64,000 nt of DNA from Phascolomyces articulosus. Taxonomy: Eukaryota; Mucoromycota; Mucoromycetes; Mucorales; Lichtheimiaceae. The notes under the pieces were generated by a model. That model saw only the letters and a program-made list of their open reading frames with translations, ran no database searches and had not been told where the DNA came from. The stretch covers positions 744,001 to 808,000 of the forward strand of contig JAIXMP010000017.1 of NCBI GenBank assembly GCA_025677815.1. The letters are read 5' to 3'. How positions within the stretch are numbered: the stretch's first letter is position 1; every line of letters begins with the position of its first letter. Below, piece by piece: positions 36,011 to 48,184 of this stretch. Made by a program: the position numbers and the translations under genes.

Positions 36011-37375
36011 ATGAGCAGAGACGACGAATACGACTATCTTTTCAAAGGTAAAAGACAAAAGACTTCATTTCATATATTATATATTATATAACACCAAAAA
36101 TATATTAAAAAATCTGTTTATTTAGTTGTTCTTATTGGAGATTCTGGTGTCGGAAAGTATGTAGTCTCTTCATTTAACGTTTTCTCCTTTTTTTCTTCTC
36201 ATCCAACTGCTGCACATAACAACTTTTTAAAGTTGTGTATGTTTTTTTGCCACTTTATACAGTATACCTGAAGCTAACCTATGTATTTCTTTCCATTATA
36301 TTAAATAAAAAAAAATAGAACCAATCTTCTTGCCAGATTCACGAGAAATGAATTCAATCTTGATTCCAAAAGTACTATCGGTGTAGAATTTGCTACACGT
36401 AGTGTTCAAGTTGATAACAAGACCGTCAAAGCCCAAATCTGGGATACAGGTAAATGAGACAAAGAAAGCATTAAAAGGAGTAGAGATAAAAACAAGAAAA
36501 AGACGCGTTTGTGTTTTCCTGTGTTATTCATCTTGGGAAAACTAACTTTATACTTTTATTTTATGTAGCTGGTCAGGAACGTTACCGAGCTATTACTAGC
36601 GCGTAAGTAAAAAACATCATTTTTTTATTTGTTCTTGGAAGATGAAAGAGAGATAGATAAATAGATCCTTTATTGTTTGGAGGTGAGAAGGGAGAGAATA
36701 TATATAATGGAGTGATAAAAATGAATATAAGAGGGATAAAGTTATTGATATATAATAAATATAATATGATTTAGTTATTACCGTGGCGCTGTAGGAGCTC
36801 TCCTTGTATATGATATTGCAAAATACGCCACGTATGAAAATGTGATGCGTTGGTTGAAAGAACTTCGTGATCATGCTGATTCAAATATTGTCGTCATGCT
36901 TGTGGGTAACAAGAGTGATTTGAGACATTTACGTGCTGTTCCTACCGAAGAAGCCAAACAATTTGCAGGTAAATTTTATTTTAATAATAAATATATATAT
37001 ATATATATATATTAATCAACTTGCTGATAACTCCTTTTGATAATCTTTTATATTATAGCTGATAATGGACTTTCATTTATCGAAACATCTGCTTTGGATT
37101 CAAGCAACGTAGAATTGGCATTCCAAAGAATCTTGACAGGTACATGAATATGCCAGATTCCAATAGATAGAAAGGGGAATAAGAAAGAGAAAACGAAAAC
37201 AAACAATCATCCAATATCTATTCTAATGATTATCGTCCTATATACAGAGATTTATCGTATTGTTTCAAACAAGGCACTTGAATCATCATCTGGTGGAACT
37301 ATTCAACCTACCGCAGGTGAAACTATCTCCGTATCCAGGGCACCCGATGAACAAAAGCAAGGTGGTTGCTGTTAA
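36011..37375 (+). CDS. RAB11: Rab11/Ypt31 family small GTPase
   Basis: Seven exons: 36011-36047, 36126-36156, 36319-36449, 36569-36602, 36775-36968, 37059-37139, 37248-37375, 211 aa. It begins [20 protein letters not shown] with the P-loop GDSGVGKT (17-24). The effector region [40 protein letters not shown] and [11 protein letters not shown] are textbook Rab11 motifs. It ends GGCC, the double-cysteine geranylgeranylation site. Rab11/Ypt31 directs traffic from the trans-Golgi and recycling endosome to the plasma membrane, important for tip growth and cytokinesis in hyphae. Length and every G-box are normal. Confidence 0.96.
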
Positions 37376-38146
37376 AAGTATCTTTTTCTTAAGGGATTAT
37401 AATTGAGCAGAGGGGTTATTATTATTATTATTATTATACATATTATAAATTATAAAGGGTAAAAAACACACGCACACATACATAAGTATACAATCTTCTT
37501 ATATATCTTCTTACAAAAAGAATGAATCTTTTTTTTTGTTCATAAACACATCAGCTTCTTTTTGAAGTGAAAATAACCCCAAATCCTCTTTCCAATTTCC
37601 TCAAAAAATATCTCCTTTTTTTTATATACGTCCCTTCTTTTCTTTTTGTAATTTTCTTTTATTATTTTTATTACATATTCTTTCTCATGTTGTTGTTTCT
37701 CTCTCCTCGTATATATTTTATTATTTTACTCTATAATTTTTTTTATGCACTGAATGATTATTTGTTGAATGATAGGTGATAATGATGAATGAATGGTGGT
37801 TTGAAATTATATATATCATCTTAAATAGAACGGATTACTTTCTAATTTATTAGTAAAAATCTATAAAAAAAAGTGGTGTCATGCAAATATGAGATTTTTT
37901 TAATATTAAAAATTCGATTCTTTGGGGAAATTTTTGATACCCAGAGTACACCACGTGAATTGAGTTTTCTTTCATTTTAATAGTCTTTGCCTAATTAATA
38001 CAGTTCCAACTTCTTTTCTCTCATCTATTTTTTTTTTCTCTTCAATCTTTTCTCTTCTTCTTCCTGTTTCATTATCATTATTATTATTATTACTTTCCCT
38101 TTTTTTTTTTGTCAAGTTCTTTTTTTTATATTCCTTCCCTTCACAT
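37376..38146. other. Intergenic region downstream of the Rab gene
   Basis: Begins with a TTA/TAT microsatellite at about 37409-37436. The rest is AT-rich with pyrimidine-rich tracts close to the next start codon. The open frame at 37567-37779 is Phe/Tyr/Leu low-complexity sequence. No gene is seen. Confidence 0.45.
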
Positions 38147-39968
38147 ATGTCATTAAAAAATAACAAATCAATATCTTCTTTACAATTATCAGAAATACTA
38201 GTGACATTAAAACCACTGATTCATTTATTTGTCATATTAATTCGAATATTACAATGGAAACCCATTAATAACAACAATCACCAAACTGGTAATAATAACA
38301 ATAAAACGAACCCAATGCTTCTTGTTTTATTACTATGGACCGTTTTATGTTTTCATCATAAATTTCTTTTGGGTATCGTCGTACCTACCCTTATTATTAC
38401 CGGATTATTACCAAAAATGATTTCTATGACAACAACCACTATCACCAAAACGACACCACCACCTTCAAAAATTCGATTCGGTGCTCGACGCAGCAGTTGT
38501 AGTACAGACCAAAATCTCGAGGATGACGACCCCATTATGACTGAAATCATTGAGGAATTAGCTGAACTTGCGAAATTATATACGTTATGGCGCTATGAAA
38601 TAACTTACCTCCATTATGATCACACCACTACCGGTAAAAAGAAAAATTTTACTCCATTGAGAGTTTTAGATCGCAAAACGCTTATTATGGCTAGTTGTTT
38701 GATATTATTTTGGCAATGGATATTACATACCTCACGAGTATGTCCAATGGTATGGTTTGCTGGATGTTTGTTCCTGACCTGGTGGAGCCCTTGGGTACAT
38801 ATGTTACGACACATGATTCAGCAGAGAAAAATGGCAATTTTAACTGCTACAGCCATCCATACAACGAAAACAAATACAGGAACAAAGACAACTCCATTAA
38901 CGACAACAACATTATCAAACACTATGGATGATGATCCTTTTTCTCCCAAGCAAGAACTTGATCGACTTTATTGTTTCAGTGTATATGAACATCAACGATG
39001 GTGGTTACATCGAGGATGGAGTAAACTTTTACTTCCACATGATCGTCCCAATTGGTAAATATATATGATATATCCTATTCTAACAAGAACAGAAAAAAAA
39101 AATCATCCCATTTGTACCAATCATGAAACCCAAAAATTGTGTCTTATGTGTAAATTGAAATTAATGATGATAATGGTACTAACAAAAACTTATTCCTTTT
39201 AAACTTTTTCTCCCCTTCGCCCTTATTTCTATCACACTCTCTCCCTGTCTCTCCTTCTCCCTGTCTCTCCTTCTCCCTGTCTCTCCTTCTCCCCAAATGT
39301 AAATATGTATCTATATTTATAGGTCGGATGAATATTTAGAACCTACACCATCTATCGATACATTTAATCTACCTCCCCCTAGCCATTCCAGCCACTGGAT
39401 TTGGGTCGACCCATCTTGGTTGCCTGATAAAAGTGGTGTGAAAGATGATGATGGTTGGGAGTATGGCAACTGGGATTGGAACGGATGGAATAATAAATCC
39501 ACCGGACTTACTGTATTAACTCGACGACGTCGATGGATTCGCTGCGCACGGAGAATCGAAGAAGAATGCATCAATAATGACACTTTTCATGATAATACTA
39601 ATAATAATGATGATGATGCAGCGGAGTCCATTGCATCTTATTCCTCGTCGTCAGCTGATATGATAGTTGCTACTACAGCTGCAGGTGCTGCAGAATGTAT
39701 TCAAGCAGCATTATTATCGTCATCACCCAAATCTACAACAACTACATCATCGAGTTGTTCATCTCCGTCATTACATTTTTCACCAAAGCCTAGACCCACC
39801 TCTTTACTTACTCACAGGACATTATCCTCCATTACTACAATTTCTTCATCCACTTCTACCTCTTCTTCTTTGACAACTTCCTATGGTTCACCCACCTTCT
39901 CAACCTCCTCTTCACCTATAACGACAACGGCAAAAGATTGTGGAACTCATTTTTGGTTGCATCGATAA
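38147..39968 (+). CDS. Peroxisomal membrane protein with dysferlin domain (Pex23/Pex30 type)
   Basis: Two exons, 38147-39054 and 39323-39968, encode 517 aa. The N-terminal half has hydrophobic segments (LIHLFVILIRIL; MLLVLLLWTVLCFHHKFLLG; IVVPTLIITGLLP) and a second pair around TLIMASCLILFWQWIL and CPMVWFAGCLFLTWW. The C-terminal half has the dysferlin N/C pattern: YEHQRWWLHRGW and, after the splice, DGWEYGNWDWNGW and RRRRWIRCAR. This combination fits fungal peroxins Pex23, Pex30 and relatives, ER/peroxisome proteins that control peroxisome number and contact sites. The last 120 residues are mostly Ser/Thr. Which paralog it is cannot be decided. Confidence 0.83.
39241..39294. repeat. 16-bp tandem repeat in an intron
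   Basis: Three copies of CTCCCTGTCTCTCCTT in a row, followed by a partial unit, within the intron of the dysferlin-domain gene and about 30 bp before the acceptor. The array is pyrimidine-rich and may serve as an extended polypyrimidine tract. Confidence 0.85.
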
Positions 39969-42866
39969 ATTTCTATCGTCACTATCGTCGTTGATCACAC
40001 AACAACGAATTGGGGTGTGGAATGAGAAAAAGGGCAAGTTATTCAGATGGGAGATTATGATGTTTTTTTTCATTTCATGTACATAACCCTTTTGTTTTTT
40101 TCACTGTTTTCATTGTTCTGATACCCTCTCACCACATATTTCTATTTTTTTTTGTTGCAACTTTTACTATTTACTTGTTATTACTACTTACTATATTACT
40201 CTTATATTACTATTACTTCTACTACAACCACTATTATCTAATTCTTACTACTCTATCACACTTCTACATAAAGCATCAATGTATTAATATTACTTTTTTC
40301 ACTCAAAAGAATGTTCCTTCTTATTGATTCCCTTGTACAAAAACTTTATATTTTGGACATGTGATCAATCTGTTCTTTTAAAGATGGTTTTTTGTTTGTT
40401 GTTGTTATTGTTGTTAATTACTTTATGCTTTATGTAATCAAAATATAGTGGTGAATCTCTTATTTACAATAACAGAATAGGGTCAAAATTCCCCTTTATT
40501 TTGAAAAATTGTCTGAGTCTTCCTTATTTTACATCAAACACTATAAATGGGGTTGCTCATGTGGTTCCCATTAAATATGTATTTAAGCGCATTAATTAAT
40601 AAGCAGTTCAAATTTTATATACATAAAGCACATAGAATACTATAATCTATCCTGTTAATAATCTTTTATTATTTATATATTTATTTTTAATGATGTTGTT
40701 AGTACTGGAGGTCTTATTATTATTTAATTACTGCAAAACACCAGTATTGTTTTTGTGTACCATTTCATCTGATTTATATAACGCTCCTCCTTTTGAATGG
40801 CTACAATACTTCCTCACGTGTTGACGATATTGACGCAACTTTTTCTGTTATCTTTTAATGTAACTGACAATATGATGATACGCTATGTATCAAATGACAA
40901 GTATAAATGAGGGCACCTTTTTTTAATCAAGTCTTACTTTGTAGCATTTTTACCATCATCAAGAGATACGTAATGTTTTTATGTACGCATTTAAAAAACA
41001 TAACGATAAAATCATTTATGTATTAAGTTGTTTATTAGGTAACTAGTAGATTCATCGACAACTGTTTAAAAATATCAAAAAAGGCTGTGTTTTGACCTGC
41101 GATAGTTCATATTTTAATAATATATGATGTAATTTGCCTATCAATTATGTTGATCCAAACAAAGATGCTAGGCCCCACAGACGTATACATGTTATAGTAT
41201 AAAATTATGCAAAACAAATAAAGTTCCGTTGTTTATATTGATACCTGCATAAATAGTGATATTGCAGTGGAAAGAGCATTTTATGTATAGTATTATTGAT
41301 AAAGCTCAATGTTAAGTATGTATATATCAACATGATCAATGGATCGATTACAGGCTGCTGTCATGTATCTGCTCATCAACAGAATGATTACATTTTTCTT
41401 TGTTATACCTGCTGAAGCTTTTCCTATAGTGGTACCTGAAGATTTATAGGTTAACTATAAACATGTTTATTAAACTGTACAACTTATTATAATACTCACT
41501 TGAGTCCCAGTTTGATATCAGAGTTTAAAAGGTAATATGAATAATAATCGATTGAGAGTATTTAGTATATATATTGAATAAAAAAATAAACGACAAGAAT
41601 AGATACGATGAAAATATACATGATGCATAGTATTATAAATTCTGTATATAACCAATTAATACATTCCATAAATTAGTTGGGATTAAAGAATGACAAAATT
41701 ATAGAGAATTAAAAGAGTATTACACAAGATACTCATAAAGAACTATTCATACTTGATGTTACGATATATACTTCTCCCGTTTTCATTCTTTCATCATGTG
41801 TAACCCTTGCTGACCTAGAGCCAGAGTTGCGGACGTTTTTTTCCAATAATGTCACACAGCCGTCAAGGTAACCATGTTGGAAAACGTTTATATGGCAATC
41901 AATAATGCTTTTTTTCCTTCTTCTTCGTCATAATGAAATAAAGTAAATATTAAACTTTTCAGATCAAAAATACTTCTCATGGTGACAAATATATGATTCA
42001 AGAGAAATTTTCAATAGTGAATAAAAATTTCTTTTGTAGAACCGAATTCTATGCCTCTGTCACATGCGTCATTCTTGTGCGTATATTAATTGATAAATCG
42101 TTGATCATGAATACTAGTTTTACAAGGAATTGTACGTATACATCTTGTATTATCAGGCAATTTTTCCCATGCTAATGGTGAATAAAGCGTTTTTGGTAAT
42201 TTATCGAATTTAAATCGAGACATTCCATCCAATTGCAAATCATTATAGTGGTGTATAAAAAAATGATGGGCTCTACTTATGCGCACTAGGTAGATATGTT
42301 AGTTAATATGCAGCATCAACTATGCACGATATCTGCGAGAAAAACATGGAGCGTGGTCTTCTTTCTAATGTCGATGGTACTTTATTTTGAATTGAGGAGA
42401 TACATAGCACATTATTCTTTCATCTAAAAGCGATGAATGAATAATGTTGGTATTTTTATGGTTCAATAAATTGAGATAATGTATAATGTTACATAGTCAT
42501 GTACTCCCACTCATTTACTCTCATTCCATGTATCGAGTAAAGAAGATGAAGAGAGGAAGAAAAAAGTGTTATGCAGCATTGGTACATGTGTATCCAAGGA
42601 AAAATGAAATAAAAGAACATTATATTTAAGGAATTATTTCTCTCGATTGATTATAATAGAGAGCATTTTGAACAAAACACCTGATTTTGTTGCTGCTGCT
42701 ATTGGCGATCATGCAACTCTCCATCGTGTAACTTTAGCATACAAGTTCATTCTCTGTTCCTCCATCATCATCTGTCATAAGTAAAATGTCCCACAATCTC
42801 CTTTTTTTTTACCATTCTCTCTTTTCTATATAAACATATTCACTATTATAGTAAAAATCTATCATT
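39969..42866. other. Gene-poor intergenic region
   Basis: AT-rich, 2.9 kb. A minus-strand frame at 42286-42086 contains RFKFDKLPKTLYSPLAWEK and looks protein-like, but no family or splice partners are found. Other frames are short and low-complexity. At its right end TATATAAA (42827-42834) precedes the next, decaying gene. Confidence 0.4.
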
Positions 42867-44740
42867 ATGACGCTATGCCATCAACAAAAACAATTACCAC
42901 GGTTACAACGTAGTAGTAGTAATAGTAATAATATAATGGTAACAATTTAATTTCTTCCATGATGATGTTGCGAAAGCCAATTATAGCCAATAGCCTGTCG
43001 TTGATCTCAACAACTAATTCAACAGACCAGTATTCATCTATCCCTTTGAATACAACATCATTTGAAGGGAGAAATTCAGCAGTAGCAGTAGCAGTAGAAG
43101 TAGTACTAGTGGAGGCTATCATCAAATATATATATAGAGATCGGCAGAAATCTTTTGTCAAAAATTTGTTTGTTACAAAAAACAATTCAATATCGAGAAC
43201 AGAGGATACCATTTTTAAAACTTGAATAACCAGATATACAACAAAGTTTAAACACATTAATGGAATGTCTACGTTCCAAATGTGAAGCAGAAGATATGTA
43301 GATTAAAGCAATTTTTTTATATCAATGACCATCGAACATATAGAAAAATACTGGCTGATGTGATTTTTTTTTTGTTTCGATCAAATAATAATGAAAAAGA
43401 ACTGTTGAGTACTAAAATTTGGAATCTGGAAATAAACAGACAAGGAGCTTGGAACAAACACAATCATTAAATCAAGTATTGGCATGCTCACATATGGACT
43501 AAGCACGATTAGGTTTGACAGCAGACATTGATGAATCAAGAATTAGAACTCCTCGAGACAGTTCATGAATCATGGTCGGATAATAGTAACAACATGAAGA
43601 AGGCAGAAAGATATATATACTAATAATGTGAAACAAAAGAATGCAGTGAAAGGAATGGAAGTAGCAGTGACAGAATGGTGTAACATTTAAACTTTTTTTA
43701 AATCCTAGCACCAAAGCGGGTCGTAGTTTATCAGCAAGATATTCATTGTCATCTACTTGGTTTAGACACAAGGATATCCTTACCACTGGAAACTGGGTGT
43801 GGAAATTTACACAGAACAAAACCACTGTCGGAATCTCGACAGGACATCGTCATTTACAACTTGAGTGGTTGGAGCCAGATACAAAGATATTGTACTGGAA
43901 AAAGCGACATCAATCAAATCCTTCAAAAAACGGCTTTCATTATTTCTAATACTTAAAATGTTAAAACATTTTTATTGACTCCTTTCAATTAATGATTATT
44001 ACCACAGCTAATATCAGATCATTTCTTATCGAGGTTTCAAAGAACCAAAAACGAGCGACTCTGGTTTTTCAAGCTGAACATCGCAAAATTAAAGTTCAGT
44101 GCATGTAACACATGGATATGGATATGGATTCAGGTAGCTTTTTTTCGTTATACATATACAGCCCAAAGAATCGATGTCAGAGTACAATACACGATCATTT
44201 CTTTCTTTTGACCTCCTTATATTTTATTAGGTGCTTGATGTCCTTGAATTAGGATCACTGCGTTGTCATAATCAACGTAGCATGATGCTTTTCGGAGAGT
44301 CTACAACACCAACTCCCTTAAGTTCCCAATTATCTTGTCTATTTGGTAATGCAAGCCCTGCTATGCGACCATTTAAGAGTATATCATCATTCTATCGAAA
44401 AGGAAACAATGAATATCGAGATAGTGAAATTGCTTCATCGTCCTACTTGACCAACAACAATAGCAACACAACTACTATTAATCATCCTCACTGCGATAAT
44501 TGTAATAATAATAATAATAATAACTTTGAACTGGATTGTATTAGCAAAGCAAGTATACTCAGCATTAGTCACCTTGGTAGAAATAACATTAGTTATTGTA
44601 ATCATGAGGAACAAGAACAAAAGTAAATACTACGATACAGTTCATCACCATAATATAATCCTATATCACGAAAAAGATTATTCCTCCTTGGAACACAGAG
44701 ACAGCATCATCAGTCTTTTGCGTTCGATATAAAGAAATAT
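42867..44740 (+). pseudogene. Probable decaying gene of unknown family
   Basis: A TATATAAA box 33 bp upstream of an ATG at 42867, a 24-codon first exon ending in a GTAACA donor, and several protein-like blocks in changing frames suggest a multi-exon gene, but I could not join them without stops. Blocks include WFRHKDILTTGNWVWKFTQ followed by a basic stretch near 43746-43949, a segment near 44020-44107, and an Asn-rich C-terminal block at 44231-44626 with a Cys/His pair cluster. The WxWKFTQ block followed by WLEPDTKILYW faintly resembles fungal tubby-like/DUF6593 beta-barrel proteins. Either the gene is broken or the exon structure is unusual. Confidence 0.35.
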
Positions 44741-45677
44741 CATTTATATGACTCCAAAACTGAATGTTAATATTAGTCATTATACATCATCAACACAACC
44801 TATTTTTTTTTTGGCAAGGGTGAAAAATTGCTATCCTTTTTTTTTTTACCTAGAAGGCCACCATGAGCAACATCGACGTAGTGTTTTAATCCTAATATTA
44901 TACTTATACCTATATCCCAACATTTCATACTTTCGGCATTTCTTGACAAAAACATATATTCTAATTAGATAAATAGCAGGAATTTGATACAACATGAAAA
45001 TATACCTGACTTTTATTTTTATTCCATAAAAATCATTTTTAAAAACTAATTTTGTATTTGAACGATCAAAGATCGGCATATATTCCGAGAAATATACTGT
45101 AAAAAACTGTGTAACAAATGGCCCTTTATCTGGTTCCTATTCCTGTAAACAAAAAAAAAAGCTGGAAGCACCACCACCTTGAATATGAATTTTAATGGTT
45201 ATAATAAATATATAAGCATAATGTTTTGTTTTTTCAATATGCTTAAATATTTAATATTAATACTGACTCGAACGAAAAAATTCAGTAAGATATCAACCGT
45301 AGTGATATGTACACTATCATTTTTACTCTTCATATTGATTATTTCTGCACTATCTCACTTAATATTGCAAACTTGATCTCGCACAAAAATCGGACTTGAC
45401 CAGTTTCTACATTTTTCCAGAAGCCTCATATACGCTGTGGAACTTGGGAAATGAGCCAAGCATTATAAACTTTATCTGAGTATTTATGTGATTGCACAGC
45501 TTACTGCGCCCCATTTAATTTCTAAGTATAGGAGGGAATCATTTAGTGGTGCAAAAAAATATGGTTTAAATACAATCAGAAAAGACTAACTGATCATTCA
45601 AAATAGACACAAAGTACACCTTCTCTTTTCAACATTAATATACATCACATACATATATATCCAGCGGAAATTTCAAC
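44741..45677. other. Upstream region of the first F-box paralog
   Basis: AT-rich with small chance frames. Its last 200 bp hold two blocks also found upstream of the second paralog: TTACTGCGCCCCATTT at 45501-45516 and AAATAGACACAAAGTACA at 45601-45618. Confidence 0.5.
45501..45516 (+). promoter_or_regulatory. Upstream element shared by the two F-box paralogs (copy 1)
   Basis: TTACTGCGCCCCATTT is identical to 48827-48842 upstream of the second paralog. It continues in both as a looser match ending CTAAnTATAG. It is GC-rich in an AT-rich setting, 160 bp before the ATG, and may be a factor binding site kept after duplication. Confidence 0.5.
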
Positions 45678-48184
45678 ATGCCTATAGCATTACCAGTTTC
45701 AAATAATGCTACAGATATCGACCTTACTCCAGTAGCATCCACTTTTAATAAATTCAAAAATGCGTACGACAATCATGATTATGATAAAACGATTCAACTT
45801 GGGTCTGAGGTGATTATCTACTTGAAACAATTAAAACTCATGTCACTCCTTGAGTACCGTGCTTATGCACTCGGCTTGAAAGGAAAATTTGATGCAGCCG
45901 TCGAAGATGCTGAAACAATGATTAAATATGCACCCATGATGCCACAAGGTTATCTCCGTCTTGGCAATTTACTTGAAATGCAAGGAAAACAAGCAAGAGC
46001 ACTTGAAGTATACCAAGAGGCTTTGGATAATGTTTCAACAGATGATCCATGTTATTCCCAATTTGTTCAAGGCAAAGAAACGGTACAGGAAAAATTGGAT
46101 CGACGTTTCGACTTGTTTGCTACTCTTCCACTAGAAATCATCGATAAAATCATTGTATTGTTACCAGACGAAGAAAGAGCTAATCTTTTCAATGTGTCTA
46201 CAACGTGGTCGAAAAGCGTAGAAAACTGCCAATTGGCGTGGAGCGAGGTTACGGTAAAGGAATATGAAGATACAAGATCTACTATGCTTATCACAGTATT
46301 ACCATCCGTTGCAAAACATGTCACGAACCTTAGGATCTCAACTTTGTTAAGCGAGGAAGCGTGGCTCAAACATATAGACTGTATGAATGATGGCTATTTT
46401 AAACAAATTAACACTTTAATATTGAACGGCATGTATTTTTATTTTGATGCGCATTCATTTTCTGGATAGATAGTGATAAGCTGTTTTATTTTTAATATGT
46501 TTATTACTATTTATGCAAATATATACTTATTATGTATATCTTTATTTTCGATATATTAGATTATACAACGAAGAAAGTGCTCAATGCAAACTCAATAAAG
46601 CATTTAACAAGCGCTCTTTGGAAAATTCGACACACTTTGACCACATTTAAATTAGAGGTTACTCGTTGCGGCGCATTCCTAAAAGTAGTGGATATATTAT
46701 CTCACTGTCCAAACCTTAAAAAGCTTGTGCTTGATACCAAGGATAAGCTTGATGAGATCCTTGGCGATATGACAGTATTGGAGGAACCACACCACTCACT
46801 TGTTGACCTTACAGTAATTACATCTCAAACTACTGGCGATGCCCTCCAACCCATATTGAAACTGTGTCCATTTGTAAAACGACTCAGATTAGAATGTGCT
46901 GTGTCTGATGTTTTTGATGCTGTTTGTGATAATTGCCCCAATCTGGAGATTTTTGGTTATAATCCTGATTATGAACTTTCAGACACTGGTGATATGTTAA
47001 ACCCAAACTACGATAACAAAAGCCCAGTTCTGTCTCCTTCCAACAATGACGATATCATAGCCAACAAAGAACAACAGGAAGAAAGCGGAAGATTGCGGGC
47101 ATTCTACAGTGAAAACGCTGGTTATGGCGTCCCAGGGAATGGATTCATGCGATTATTGCAAAAGAATCAAAAAACATTGGAATATCTCTACATTAATCTT
47201 CTCGAGACGGAAGAACAACAGAATAATAAAGAGCCATACCCCGATTTTTGCCCAGATTATGATGAAAAGGCTGCCAGTGTGATAAAATTGGATCGATTAT
47301 CAAGTTTGACATACTGGCCTGATATATATGGTGTTTTTGAACCACTCTTTTTGCGAACAATTAATGGATCGTCTATCAAGCATATAAATGCTCTCTGTTC
47401 ATCCGGTATACCCTCTATTGCAAATGCCCTTATGGACCTACCACCACTTGAATCGCTAGAATTGACACATGTCGAAATTGAGAGCGATAACGAAGATGCA
47501 AAAGAGACCGCCGTACAAAGTCTGGTGCAGTTATTCAAGTACTATGCAGCTTATTCTGATCCTACGAAAAATTTAAAAAATGTGGCATTTGAAAACACTC
47601 ATTTTGTTTCAGGTGTTGTTCTTGATGCTTTAGCTGATATCAAAACTCTTCATGAACTGAACTTATTTGGAACAAATAATTTTACATGTCAAGAACTCAA
47701 GAATTTTTTCAGCAAGTTGAAAGCACAAAATACTGGTGCACAGATTACCAAGCTCAAGTTATCTAATTTGGACGATCTGATAGATAGTGACAGTACACTC
47801 CTTGATCTGGTCAGTACCGTGGATGGACTTAACACGCTTACGCTATATGATCTTCATCATATAACGGACGATGGCGTTAAAGCTTTGGTTGATAATGTTA
47901 AAGGGTTACATACTTTGATTGTCAAGGATTGTTCAGGTGTTATATCGAAAGAAACTGTATTATATGCAAGAACCAGAAAAAAATTCAATCAACTAGAAAT
48001 AACTGCATATGTTTATAATGATTACGATGAAGACGAGGAAGACGACGCGGATGATAACGAGGAAGACGACGCGGATGATAACGAGGATGGCAACGAGGAT
48101 GGCAACGAGGATGGCAACGAGGATGACAACGAGGATGGTGATGAGAGCAACAACTCCACGGAGATGTATAATAATAGTTTATAA
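45678..48184 (+). CDS. TPR/F-box/LRR protein, paralog 1
   Basis: Two exons, 45678-46428 and 46560-48184, encode 791 aa. The intron begins GC rather than GT (AACG|GCATGT). The choice is supported because paralog 2 has a GT-AG intron at the same place and phase. TPR-like helices occupy about residues 57-118 (YRAYALGLKGKFDAAVEDAE, YLRLGNLLEMQGKQARALEV). An F-box lies at about 145-185 (FATLPLEIIDKIIVLLPDEE). Leucine-rich repeats fill exon 2 (CPNLKKLVLDT, LNTLTLYDLHHITDDGVKAL). This layout suits a substrate receptor of an SCF ubiquitin ligase, with LRRs choosing the target. The C-terminus is an acidic Asp/Glu/Asn repeat tail not present in paralog 2. Confidence 0.82.
48035..48142. repeat. Coding minisatellite (24-bp and 12-bp units) in the acidic tail of paralog 1
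   Basis: Two 24-bp units encode EEDDADDN, then 12-bp units of the form GAGGATGGCAAC repeat three times, with a GAGGATGACAAC variant next. All units are multiples of three, so length changes keep the frame and lengthen or shorten the acidic tail. Confidence 0.85.

Noticed and set aside
42959..43257. Overlapping frames on both strands of 88 and 130 codons
   Set aside because: Driven by an AGCAGT/GTAGTA repeat; each strand looks low-complexity. At most part of the decaying gene.
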